Translations under genes and position numbers: made by a program | The notes under the pieces: generated by a model | What the model was told of the DNA's origin: nothing | The model's database searches: none | What the model saw: only the letters and a program-made list of their open reading frames with translations | Shown: positions 1 to 7,693 of the stretch, piece after piece | Layout of the letters: every line of letters starts with the position of its first letter | Position numbering within the stretch: position 1 is the stretch's first letter | Assembly: GCF_017916325.1 (NCBI RefSeq) | Contig: NC_090158.1 | Location: 630,001-642,500 of the forward strand | Length of the DNA stretch: 12,500 nt | From: Leishmania martiniquensis | Taxonomy: Eukaryota; Euglenozoa; Kinetoplastea; Trypanosomatida; Trypanosomatidae | Direction: 5' to 3'

Positions 1-3000
1 GTGGAGCGCTTCCATGAGGATCTGCGCACCCTCTACAAGGCGTGCGGTGTGAAGCGGCAGCAGAAGGTGTTCTACATCGCCGACACGCAGCTCGTGGACC
101 CGTCGTTCCTCGAGGACCTGAACAATATGCTCTCCGCGGGTGAAGTGCCCAACTTGTTCAGCAAGGACGACCTGCAGCAGATCAACGATGATGTGCACAA
201 GCTGGCGCTGCTGAGCGGGTGCCGCGATTCGCCTGATGAGCTGTACAACTTCTTTGTTCGGCAAGCCCGCGAGCATCTCCATCTCGTCATCGCCATGTCG
301 CCCGCCCACCGGCTTTTCCGCGTGCGCCTGCGCCAGTTCCCAGCGCTAGTTTCGTGCACATCGATCGACTGGTATTACGCTTGGCCGAATGAGGCGCTCA
401 AGGAGGTGGGCCTGCGCTACCTGCGCGACTCGCGCGAGAGCGACGCGGAGTCAGATGAGCTGCTCGAGACCATTAGCGATCTCTTTGTTTTTTTGCACGA
501 CACGACGAACCAGCGGGCAGAGCAGATGCGAGCGCAGCTGCGTCGCCACACGTACGTGACGCCGTCCTCTTTCATCGACCTCGTGCGCGGCTTCCGCTCG
601 ATGCTGCACAGCCGGCGTATCGACATTGTGGAGCAGCGCGACAAGCTGGTGAACGGTATGTCGAAGCTGGAGGAGACGAAGGTGACAGTGAGCGAGATGC
701 GCGAGGAGCTCAAGGTGCAGGACGAGCGGCTACAGGCCAAGTCAGCCGAAGTCAGCAAGGCGACGGAGAGCATCCAGGCGCGGCAGCACATCGCCGAGGA
801 GCAGCAGACTGTCGTGGCGTCGGAAAAGGTGAAGATCGAGCAGACGAAGCGTGCCGCCTTGGCGGACCAGGCCGAGGCACAGGCCGATCTCGACCGCGCC
901 ATGCCCACCTTGCTGGAGGCTCAGGCGGCGCTAGACAAGCTGGACAAGAGTGACATCAACGAGGTGAAGTCGTACAAGACGCCCGCGGCGATGATTCGCA
1001 CGGTGATGGAGGCGGTGCAGACCGCGCTGCACCGCAAGCTCGACTGGGACGAGGCCAAAAAGTCGCTGAGCGAGCCAAAGTTCATCGACATGCTAAAGAC
1101 ATACCACGAGACGCACGACATGACGGATCAGAAGCTACTCAACGCGCTGGAGAAGTACGTGAAGCGCAACGATTTTACGCCGGCGGCGGCGAGCGCTGTG
1201 TCAAAGGCGGCGGGGGGGCTGTGCCAGTGGGTGATTGCGATCCACAAGTACGGCAACATCTACAAGGAGGTGCATCCGAAAATCGTCAAAAATGAGAACG
1301 CGCAGCAAAAAGTGCGGGCGCAGGAGGAGATGCTGCGCCAGAAGGAAGAGAAGCTGCAGAAAATTGTGGACGAGGTGCGCCAGCTGGAGGCGGACCTGCA
1401 GGCAAACATCGCCGAGAAGAACCGCCTCATGGACGAGGCGCGTGCAACACAGGACAAGCTGAACAAGGCCCAGATCATCGTCGACGGTCTTGAGGGCGAG
1501 CGTGGGCGGTGGACGGAGTCGATTGCGCGCTTCGAGATGTCCTTGGAGAACATCAACGCCGAGACGCTCCTGGCCTGCGCGTTCATGTGCTACTGCGGCG
1601 CCTTTACAGCCGAGTACCGCCAACTGCTGTGGCAGAGTTGGCTGAAGGAGGTGCGGCGGGTGCAGCTGCCGCTGAATCGCAACTACGACGTCGTCGACTT
1701 TCTGGCTGACCCGACGGAGGTACGCGACTGGCAGCAGGCCGGCCTCCCAGGCGACGAGTTCAGCAAGGAGAACGGCGCCGTGGTCGTCTTTGGCCCGCGC
1801 TACCCGCTCATGATCGACCCGCAGCAGCAGGCCATCAAGTGGGTGAAGCGCATGGAGCGCGACAACGGTCTCAAAGTGATCGACCCGAAGCAGCCCGATT
1901 TCCAAAAGACCGTCGAGTACGCGATTCAGTTCGGCTGCCCACTGCTACTGCAGGATGTGCTCGAGGACATCGACCCCCTCCTCGACCCCATCATGTCCCG
2001 CTCCTTCATCATGAAGGGGAAGCGCAAGCTCGTGAAGGTCGGCGACAACTACGTTGAGCTCAAGGAGGGCTTCAAGCTGTACATCACTACCCGACTGCCA
2101 AACCCGCACTACACCCCCGAGACGTGCACGAAGGTGTGCCTGCTGAACTTTGCGGTCAAGGAGCAGGGGTTGGAGGAGCAGCTGCTGAAGATCGTCGTGG
2201 AGCGGGAGAAGCCGGAGTTGGAGCACGAGAACGAGCAGCTCATCATCCACACCGCTGCGGCCAAGAAGGAGATGAAGCGCTTGGAGGAGGACATTCTCGA
2301 CCTGCTCTCCACCTCACAGGTGTCGCTGCTGGAGAACCAGCGGCTTATCGAGACGCTGCAGACGGCCAAGGTGACGGCGGCGAGCATCCAGAATCAGCTG
2401 CAGGTGGCCGAGGTGACATCCGTGAAGATTCGAGAGGCGCGCGAGGAGTACCGCGAGTGTGCGCGGCGCGCGTCGCTGCTATTTTTCGTCCTCGCCGATC
2501 TCGGCGCTATCGACACGATGTATCAGTTTGCCCTGGACTCATACATTCAGCTCTTCCAGACAAGCATCCGGCGCTCGTCGGAGAAGATCTCGTCGCACGA
2601 GATGGAGGAACGCATCAAGACGCTGAATGAGTGGCACACCGCAGCGGTGTACACCAACACGTGTCGCGGCCTGTTTGAGCGCCACAAGCTGCTCTTCGCC
2701 TTCCACATGACTATGCGCATCCTTCAGGCGGAGGATATGGTGAACATTGAGGAGTACGTCTTCATGATGCGGGGCGGACAGATGCTGGACAAGCAGAGCC
2801 GCTTGCCGAACCCGGCGAGCGCGTGGCTCTCGGAGCGGGCGTGGGATCACATTTTGGAGCTGGAGAGGCTGAGCGCCTTCCACGGCATTGCGGAGCACTT
2901 CGAGCAGAAATCGGATGAATGGCGCGTGTGGTACCTCCTGGAGCGGCCCGAGGAGGCCCTGCTGCCGGAGGAGTGGGAGGCACGCTGCGGTGGCAATGCG

Positions 3001-4980
3001 CTGCAGCGCATGATCTTCATGCGCTGCCTGCGTCCTGACCGACTCGTCTTTATGGTGTACGAGTTCATTGAGGCGCATCTCGGCAGTCAATTTGTGGACC
3101 CGCCTGTGTTCAATCTCAAGGACACTTTCGAAGAGAGCGCCAACACGATCCCGTTAATCTTTGTGCTCTCCAGCGGCGTGGACCCGACGAACCAACTGCA
3201 GTCCCTGGCGCAGCGCGAGGGCCGTGCGCTGAAGGTGCTAGCGCTGGGGCAGGGCCAGGGCGACAACGCCAAGCGCGCACTGCAAGAGTACAGCCAAACG
3301 GGCGGGTGGGTCTTCCTCGCCAACTGCCACTTAATGGTATCTTGGCTGGTGGAGCTGGAGAAGATCATCGACGCCATCTTTGAGCAGAACCCACACCGCG
3401 ACTTTCGGCTGTGGCTGAGTTCGGTGCCGACGCCGCAGTTTCCGATTGGCGTACTGCAGCGGTCGATTAAGATGACAACGGAGCCGCCGAAGGGAATCAA
3501 GGCCAACATGCTGCGCCTGTACAACATGTTCAGCGAGGATGACCTGGCCACCCGAAGCGCCGAGCACCCCGTCATCTACCGAAACCTGCTCTACTCGTTG
3601 TGCTTCTTCCATAGTGTGCTCTTGGAGCGCCGCAAGTATGGCACGCTCGGCTACAACGTCCTCTATGACTTTACCTCCTCCGATTTCGAGGTGTCGGAGA
3701 ACATCATTCAGCTGTACATCGGCCACATGCAGTCCGATGCCGTTGAGGACGTTCCCTTCGTCACCATCCGATACCTCATCGCCGAGGCCTCATACGGTGG
3801 TCGCGTCACGGACGATTGGGACCGGCGCGTGCTGAACACGTACATGGCGCAGTACATGTGCCCGGACGCCATCACACAGGATCGCTACCCCCTCGCCGCG
3901 GCGGAAGAGTACTGCATCCCGGATGACTGCACTACCCTACTCGCGTATAAGAATCGATGCAGCCAGCTTCCCATCACCGACCCGCCGGAGGCTTTCGGGC
4001 AGCATGCGAACGCTGACATCGCCAGCCGGATTGCAGAGTCGACTGCATTGCTGGAGTGCCTTATCAGCGTGAATACGTCGCTGGTGCGCGACGGCGGTGG
4101 TGGCAGCGGCGGCAGCGTGCATGCCCTCACTCAGGAGGAGCGCTGCCTCGAGATCCTCGCCTCCATTGATGACCCGAGCAAAGCTGCCACTCCCAACCTG
4201 CTCGACTACGCCGCCATCTACGAGTCTACCGAGGGAGACCGCGACAACGCTCTCAACACGTGCCTCTTACAGGAGGTGCAGCGCTACAACGTGCTACTGC
4301 AGACGATCCACCGGCAGAAAGCCGAACTGCGACGCGCCGTGAAAGGCGAGATCGTTATGTCTGAGCATCTGGAGGCCATCTTCAACGCGCTGCTGCTCGG
4401 CCGCGTGCCGCCACCGTGGACGAGCGCCTACCCGAGCCTGAAGCCGCTGGCGAGCTGGGCGGTGGACCTCGTCGAGCGTGTGGATCAGATGCGGTTGTGG
4501 AGTCAGCGCACGCCGACAGTTTTCTGGCTCTCAGGCTTCACGTACCCCACGGGCTTCCTTAAAAGCCTTCAGCAGCAGCAGGCGCGCCGGGACCAGATCT
4601 CCATCGACCAATACGACTGGGAGTACGCCATCCTGCCGAGCGAGGAGCGCGCCATTGCTCATCGACCCAAGAAGGGCGCGTACGTGCGCGGTATCTTTCT
4701 AGAGGGCGCCGGGTGGAACGCGGAGGCGAACACGCTGTGTGAGCCAAAGCCGATGGAGCTGATTGTGCCGATGCCGGTGATTCACTTCAAGCCGAAGCTG
4801 CGCGCGGGCAAGGCAAAGGCACCAAGCGTGTACGAGTGCCCCTTGTACATGTACCCGATCCGCACCGGCACCCGTGAGCGTCCCTCCTACGTTGTCGCAG
4901 TCGACCTAGAGTCCGGCGACGCGGTGCCGGAGACGTACACGAAGCGCGGCACAGCGCTGCTCCTCTCCACAGACGAGTAG
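1..4980 (+). CDS. Axonemal dynein heavy chain, C-terminal part (5' truncated by window edge)
   Basis: This is the last 1,659 residues of a dynein heavy chain, the ATP-driven motor that bends the flagellar axoneme. The frame is already open at base 1, where GTG is an internal Val codon, so the start lies upstream. Residues 1-130 are the end of AAA4, with a Walker-B-like strand VFYIADTQ (23-30), SGEVPNLF-type text and a sensor segment ending near SIDWYYAWP. Coiled coil CC1 spans about 200-315, the microtubule-binding domain about 317-425 (CQWVIAIHKY near 408), and CC2 about 425-515. AAA5 starts near 581 (GLPGDEFSKENG; YPLMIDPQQQA; NPHYTPE near 701) and is followed by a strut-like coiled coil at about 735-775. 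AAA6 covers about 1008-1180 (PLIFVLSSGVDP; GGWVFLANCHL). The C-terminal cap runs from about 1190 and ends in YECPLYMYPIRTGTR (1611-1625) and KRGTALL. That ending resembles the DNAH2 / I1-dynein 1-beta class as I remember it, but the paralogue assignment is tentative. A Gly/Ser-rich insert lies at 1365-1372. The stop TAG is at 4978-4980. Confidence 0.97.
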   Translation: MERFHEDLRTLYKACGVKRQQKVFYIADTQLVDPSFLEDLNNMLSAGEVPNLFSKDDLQQINDDVHKLALLSGCRDSPDELYNFFVRQAREHLHLVIAMSPAHRLFRVRLRQFPALVSCTSIDWYYAWPNEALKEVGLRYLRDSRESDAESDELLETISDLFVFLHDTTNQRAEQMRAQLRRHTYVTPSSFIDLVRGFRSMLHSRRIDIVEQRDKLVNGMSKLEETKVTVSEMREELKVQDERLQAKSAEVSKATESIQARQHIAEEQQTVVASEKVKIEQTKRAALADQAEAQADLDRAMPTLLEAQAALDKLDKSDINEVKSYKTPAAMIRTVMEAVQTALHRKLDWDEAKKSLSEPKFIDMLKTYHETHDMTDQKLLNALEKYVKRNDFTPAAASAVSKAAGGLCQWVIAIHKYGNIYKEVHPKIVKNENAQQKVRAQEEMLRQKEEKLQKIVDEVRQLEADLQANIAEKNRLMDEARATQDKLNKAQIIVDGLEGERGRWTESIARFEMSLENINAETLLACAFMCYCGAFTAEYRQLLWQSWLKEVRRVQLPLNRNYDVVDFLADPTEVRDWQQAGLPGDEFSKENGAVVVFGPRYPLMIDPQQQAIKWVKRMERDNGLKVIDPKQPDFQKTVEYAIQFGCPLLLQDVLEDIDPLLDPIMSRSFIMKGKRKLVKVGDNYVELKEGFKLYITTRLPNPHYTPETCTKVCLLNFAVKEQGLEEQLLKIVVEREKPELEHENEQLIIHTAAAKKEMKRLEEDILDLLSTSQVSLLENQRLIETLQTAKVTAASIQNQLQVAEVTSVKIREAREEYRECARRASLLFFVLADLGAIDTMYQFALDSYIQLFQTSIRRSSEKISSHEMEERIKTLNEWHTAAVYTNTCRGLFERHKLLFAFHMTMRILQAEDMVNIEEYVFMMRGGQMLDKQSRLPNPASAWLSERAWDHILELERLSAFHGIAEHFEQKSDEWRVWYLLERPEEALLPEEWEARCGGNALQRMIFMRCLRPDRLVFMVYEFIEAHLGSQFVDPPVFNLKDTFEESANTIPLIFVLSSGVDPTNQLQSLAQREGRALKVLALGQGQGDNAKRALQEYSQTGGWVFLANCHLMVSWLVELEKIIDAIFEQNPHRDFRLWLSSVPTPQFPIGVLQRSIKMTTEPPKGIKANMLRLYNMFSEDDLATRSAEHPVIYRNLLYSLCFFHSVLLERRKYGTLGYNVLYDFTSSDFEVSENIIQLYIGHMQSDAVEDVPFVTIRYLIAEASYGGRVTDDWDRRVLNTYMAQYMCPDAITQDRYPLAAAEEYCIPDDCTTLLAYKNRCSQLPITDPPEAFGQHANADIASRIAESTALLECLISVNTSLVRDGGGGSGGSVHALTQEERCLEILASIDDPSKAATPNLLDYAAIYESTEGDRDNALNTCLLQEVQRYNVLLQTIHRQKAELRRAVKGEIVMSEHLEAIFNALLLGRVPPPWTSAYPSLKPLASWAVDLVERVDQMRLWSQRTPTVFWLSGFTYPTGFLKSLQQQQARRDQISIDQYDWEYAILPSEERAIAHRPKKGAYVRGIFLEGAGWNAEANTLCEPKPMELIVPMPVIHFKPKLRAGKAKAPSVYECPLYMYPIRTGTRERPSYVVAVDLESGDAVPETYTKRGTALLLSTDE

Positions 4981-4995
4981 ATTTGAGGAGTACGC

Positions 4996-5025
4996 TTGTG
5001 TGTGTCTCTCTCTTTCTCTCTTTTC
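4996..5025 (+). repeat. TG/CT simple-sequence tract just after the dynein stop
   Basis: A short (TG)n run passes directly into a (CT)n/T-rich run, beginning about 15 bases after the dynein stop codon. Pyrimidine-rich microsatellites of this kind are typical of Leishmania UTRs. The next AG lies far downstream (about 5115), which makes this tract less likely to be a working splice-acceptor signal. Confidence 0.7.
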
Positions 5026-5156
5026 GTGCGGGTGCCTTACACGCGTTCGATGTGCCTCTTGTGCATCTGCGTGAACGCACATCGCTGCTGTTGTCCCCGT
5101 CAACGTGGATGTGAGCGGCCGCTTCTCTAGGCCTCTGCGTGCGAGATCTGGCGACC

Positions 5157-5175
5157 ACCCCTCTTCTCCGCATAG
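5157..5175 (+). promoter_or_regulatory. Candidate trans-splice acceptor (polypyrimidine tract plus AG)
   Basis: A compact pyrimidine tract (CCACCCCTCTTCTCC) is followed within a few bases by ATAG, with the AG at 5174-5175. This is the standard layout of a trypanosomatid spliced-leader acceptor. The AG directly abuts an ATG at 5176 that opens a 132-codon ORF. Whether the site is used cannot be told from the sequence. Confidence 0.35.
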
Positions 5176-5341
5176 ATGACCACCTGTTGGTGCAAGGAGA
5201 CAACGCTGTTGACTGCAATGTCGTGTTGCACACCCACCGCTGCTCTCATCACGGACTATCTACTGGTTGTGGGCGATACAACCGGTAAGGCGGCAATGAA
5301 CAGCTATGCGATGACCCTCTGTGTCGCGTCAGCTGCATGCC

Positions 5342-5361
5342 GAGTCCACCATAGTGGACTC
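5342..5361 (+). other. Perfect 8-bp hairpin with 4-base loop in the spacer
   Basis: GAGTCCAC (5342-5349) and GTGGACTC (5354-5361) are exact reverse complements separated by CATA. The structure would form in RNA of the dynein 3' UTR, if that UTR extends this far. It also lies within the 132-codon ORF. No role is known; a regulatory element is possible, and chance is not excluded. Confidence 0.5.
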
Positions 5362-5689
5362 CCCGCCTCTCTCTTAGCCTTTCTCGCTGAAAAATGCCTT
5401 TATCGACCGCTTTGCACTTTCCCAGGCCACTTCGACACGCACGTCGGGCCTCTTTTTTCCCGTCCGCTCCAGTTGAGCCTTCTCCCTGTGGTGGTCGCTG
5501 TGTTTATCATGCCCGAAAGGTGGGGGGCTTTCTGCACTCGAGCGCGTGCCAGTGCAGCGCATGCTGCCTGTTAGGTAGGCGCACTGGGCGGCCTAAGTGG
5601 AGGGACGTCTCGTGGCACGGAGCGCCTCTCTCCTGCTCTCTGGTCGAGTGAAGTACACGGCAAGCAAATACCAGAGGCGCTGACGCAGA

Positions 5690-5728
5690 GAGCGAGCGAG
5701 CGAGAGCGGCCCCTCCCCCCTCCCCCCG
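5690..5728 (+). repeat. (GAGC)n run followed by C-rich tract
   Basis: About four tandem GAGC units (roughly 5690-5706) are followed by a nearly pure C tract broken by single T residues, ending near 5728. The opposite strand is therefore G-rich with A interruptions. This is low-complexity spacer sequence with no coding signal. Confidence 0.75.
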
Positions 5729-5752
5729 TGCCCATCATAGAGGAAACAAATA

Positions 5753-5774
5753 GATGAGCTCCGAGATGCTCATC
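5753..5774 (+). other. 7-bp inverted repeat with 8-base loop
   Basis: GATGAGC (5753-5759) and GCTCATC (5768-5774) are exact reverse complements. It is a modest stem-loop in the spacer, weaker than the one at 5342-5361, and has no assigned function. Confidence 0.35.
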
Positions 5775-6174
5775 ACAACGATGTACAGTCCCCCTCCCCC
5801 CATCTGCCTGTTCCCTCTTCTTGACGTGTGGGCGCCGATGCTCGCCATCTTCGTAGGAGGACACCAAATTTATGTATGTGTGTCGGGCCCGCCCGCCCGC
5901 CTCTCTCTCTGTGCGTCGCCTGTCTGACACTTCGCTCTCTCTTTTGGGCATTCCCCCCTCCCCCGAGACAGGAGCCGCTGTGAAGGCCACGTTCAGCCGA
6001 TTTTCTGACGTGTGGTGTGTGTGTGCGAGGAAACGCTGCTGAAAGCGGGTGAGGGTCGTGCAGCGGCGCCGCTGACGGAGTGCGCGTGCCTCGGGCTCGC
6101 ACAGGTGCACTTCATTGGGTGCCTTTCGTGAGGGTTCGTACCGTACTTCTCGCCAGCTGCCTCCATCCCTCCGT

Positions 6175-6188
6175 CCCCCCCCCCCCCC
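6175..6188 (+). repeat. Poly-C homopolymer (14 C)
   Basis: An uninterrupted run of 14 C residues lies in noncoding spacer. Its length is likely to vary between strains and is prone to sequencing error, so it may differ in other assemblies. Confidence 0.8.
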
Positions 6189-6340
6189 ACTGCTGTCGAC
6201 CGCGGCGCTGCTGCCCACATGAGTTGCACACTACCGCTTTTCGAACAGGGATGCGGCGCTTTGGTAGTGCACCCAGGCAGCACTGAGGTGGAAGCTCATC
6301 AGCCATCTGCGTGCGAAGTGAGATCTATCCGCATGCACGT

Positions 6341-6501
6341 CTCCTCTCGTGTGCATCCCTCAGCCTACTGCCCCCTCTTTGGTCTCCTCTTCGTCTTCGT
6401 CTCTTGAAATGTGATGGCCGCTGCCCAACACCCTCGCGCGGGGGCCTTTCACGCCAACTCGATCACCTGTCCCCATGCATCATGATCCACATGCGATACA
6501 G
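6341..6501 (+). promoter_or_regulatory. Polypyrimidine tract and candidate splice acceptor for the YceI-like gene
   Basis: Strong CT-rich stretches at 6341-6361 and 6365-6405 lie upstream of the 6630 gene. The first AG after the second stretch is at 6500-6501. Use of that AG would leave a 5' UTR of about 128 bases before ATG 6630, and I see no upstream ATG within it. This makes it the most ordinary acceptor for the gene, although a second tract sits directly at the start codon. Confidence 0.45.
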
Positions 6502-6587
6502 CTCTACACGGACACTGCACCAGACAGCGGCAGCACGGATACGCTCATAGGCGAGGGTTACAGGCCGCACGAACTGCCTGCCCGTCA

Positions 6588-6629
6588 TTCTTCCCCCTTC
6601 TTTGATCCGCTCTCTTCCAATCAGTGTAG
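6588..6629 (+). promoter_or_regulatory. Polypyrimidine tract with AG abutting the start codon of the YceI-like gene
   Basis: A dense pyrimidine tract (about 6588-6619) is followed by TCAG (AG 6623-6624) and then TAG (AG 6628-6629), immediately before ATG 6630. Splicing at 6624 would leave only five gene-derived 5' UTR bases. Splicing at 6629 would leave none and might favour Met9 at 6654. It competes with the AG at 6500-6501. Confidence 0.4.
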
Positions 6630-7190
6630 ATGCTCGGCTGGGGTGAGAAGCGGATGTCCAGCCACAATGAGCTAAAGGACGTGGATATGTACGTGTACGT
6701 GCAACCGGCTGGGCTGCTCGGCCGCGTCCTCGGCCGCCCGCTTCGGCTGAGGGTGCAGCAGTTTTCCTTCCTGGTGAGCCGCCGCGAGCACACGCTCGAG
6801 CGTATAGAGGTGGGCGCAGACTCGCTCCTGCCGCAGTGCGAGGTACACATGCCCTCTCGCTTGGAGCGAGTGCCGCTGACTTTTTCTGAAGTCGAGCGAG
6901 TGATGCGGCGGACGCGGGGCTCTGTGCTTGACGCTCCCCGGTATCCTCTCATCACCTACGATGTCGTGGCCAACACGAGCGACGCGGTGAGGGGTACGCT
7001 AAAACTGCACGGCGAAAGTCACGCGGTGGAGTGCAGCAAGGCAGTGGAGGGAGCTGAGCTAGTGGTGCGTTGTCCAGTCCGCTTGAGTCAGTTCCACGTG
7101 CCGCCGTATAAACTGTGGCTGGGGCTCTTCACGCAGGCGGACATGGTAGAGGTTGAGACGCGCGTTCCCGCAAAGGTGTTGAAGCTGTGA
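6630..7190 (+). CDS. YceI-family-like (lipocalin-like beta-barrel) small protein
   Basis: This is a complete 186-residue ORF. An in-frame TAG directly precedes ATG 6630, so 6630 is the earliest possible start; Met9 (6654) is the alternative. The order of motifs fits the YceI family (PF04264-type), which forms a lipocalin-like barrel that binds isoprenoid or other amphiphilic ligands. PAGLLGRVLG (26-35) matches the family's N-terminal 'GLL..LGH' strand. IEVGADSLL (59-67) and a helical stretch (84-98) follow, then VLDAPRYPLITY (99-110), the 'vLda.rYP.I' signature. VRGTLKLHGE (120-129) is the 'GtLtLHG' turn. LSQFHVPPYKLWLGLF (152-167) with DMVEVE (171-176) corresponds to the 'qsdFGI.P...lG..kv.DeveV' end. 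The usual His of the LGH motif is Arg36 here. No signal peptide or membrane helix is evident, so it is probably cytosolic. The ligand is unknown. The family assignment is by eye. The expected family length (about 170-190 residues) matches. Confidence 0.8.
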   Translation: MLGWGEKRMSSHNELKDVDMYVYVQPAGLLGRVLGRPLRLRVQQFSFLVSRREHTLERIEVGADSLLPQCEVHMPSRLERVPLTFSEVERVMRRTRGSVLDAPRYPLITYDVVANTSDAVRGTLKLHGESHAVECSKAVEGAELVVRCPVRLSQFHVPPYKLWLGLFTQADMVEVETRVPAKVLKL

Positions 7191-7298
7191 GGGGGGGAGA
7201 GGCGAGAGAGGAGGGTGGGAGGCATGCGGACTGACTAGCGCTGCACCTCTTCCCTTCTCGCCAGCTGCTTTGCACGTTAGCGTCTTGTGGAGGTGCTG

Positions 7299-7541
7299 AT
7301 GGCTGAGTCCTGTCCGCGGATGACGCTAAAGGCGCTTGACCTGCCGTCGCCGGACATGGCGGTCGCCTCGTCGTTCAACGGTAAAGGTGCGCCCGCTGAG
7401 GTGGTGGTGGTGGCGCTGGGGGCGCGTGGACTGCAGATGACGACGCGGCCGACATCGAAGTCACATATGACTGGCAGAGGTGCCTCCGCGTCCCCCTTTT
7501 CCCTGATGCATACGTGCGAACGTGAGGCAGTGGCGCGGTAG
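7299..7541 (+). CDS. Doubtful short ORF, hypothetical (80 aa)
   Basis: ATG 7299 opens an 80-codon frame ending in TAG at 7539-7541. The first half has fairly GC-rich third codon positions, like the neighbouring genes, and includes a GAPAEVVVVALGARG stretch that could form a short hydrophobic strand. The second half looks random. I recognise no family. It has no strong polypyrimidine tract with AG directly upstream; the nearest pyrimidine-rich bit is around 7245-7262 with an AG at 7263-7264. It may be a chance ORF in the 3' UTR of the YceI-like gene, a short real gene, or a decayed remnant. Confidence 0.15.
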   Translation: MAESCPRMTLKALDLPSPDMAVASSFNGKGAPAEVVVVALGARGLQMTTRPTSKSHMTGRGASASPFSLMHTCEREAVAR

Positions 7542-7648
7542 CAACGTGCCCCATAGGAGTAGCAGAAGAGAGTAGGAGCGCGTGAGGTATGCTAGGGCTC
7601 TCGACTCTGAGGCTCATCGAGGATGAAGCCGGCGCCTGCGCGCACGCC

Positions 7649-7662
7649 TGTGTGTGTGTGTG
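7649..7662 (+). repeat. (TG)7 microsatellite
   Basis: Seven TG units lie in noncoding spacer and are followed by a G-rich purine run. This is a typical Leishmania intergenic microsatellite with no coding role seen. Confidence 0.75.
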
Positions 7663-7693
7663 CGGAGGGGGGGAGAGGAAGATGTTTGATATG

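Larger units (their letters stand above)
4981..6629 (+). other. Intergenic spacer: dynein 3' UTR plus trans-splicing signals of the next gene
   Basis: No convincing gene is seen in this 1.65 kb. It holds CT- and TG-rich microsatellite sequence straight after the dynein stop, two perfect short hairpins, (GAGC)n and C-rich runs, a 14-base C homopolymer and several polypyrimidine-AG combinations. ORFs here use third-position bases less strictly than the flanking genes and run through the simple repeats. In trypanosomatids, polyadenylation of the upstream mRNA is coupled to trans-splicing of the downstream one, so the dynein poly(A) site should lie somewhere in this region. No motif marks it. The 132-codon ORF at 5176-5574 is treated as a finding. 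Confidence 0.8.

Noticed and set aside
1..3. GTG at the window start as an initiation codon
   Set aside because: The encoded text begins in the middle of AAA4 of a dynein motor, so GTG is an internal Val codon and the gene continues upstream.
1201..1905. 234-codon open frame on the - strand within the dynein gene
   Set aside because: It is a shadow of GC-rich dynein codons. Its Leu/Val/His/Asp-heavy composition is typical of antisense frames, and the sense frame is an unambiguous dynein.
5571..6218. 215-codon open frame on the - strand in the first spacer
   Set aside because: It runs through poly-C, (CT)n and other simple repeats, giving low-complexity Gly/Arg/His text. It opposes the direction of the gene cluster and shows no domain or splice signals on that strand.
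4981..6629. Possible SIDER-type degenerate retroposon in the dynein 3' UTR
   Set aside because: SIDERs are common in Leishmania 3' UTRs, but I could not recognise a signature, an A-rich tail or target-site duplications. A profile search with SIDER1/SIDER2 alignments would settle it.
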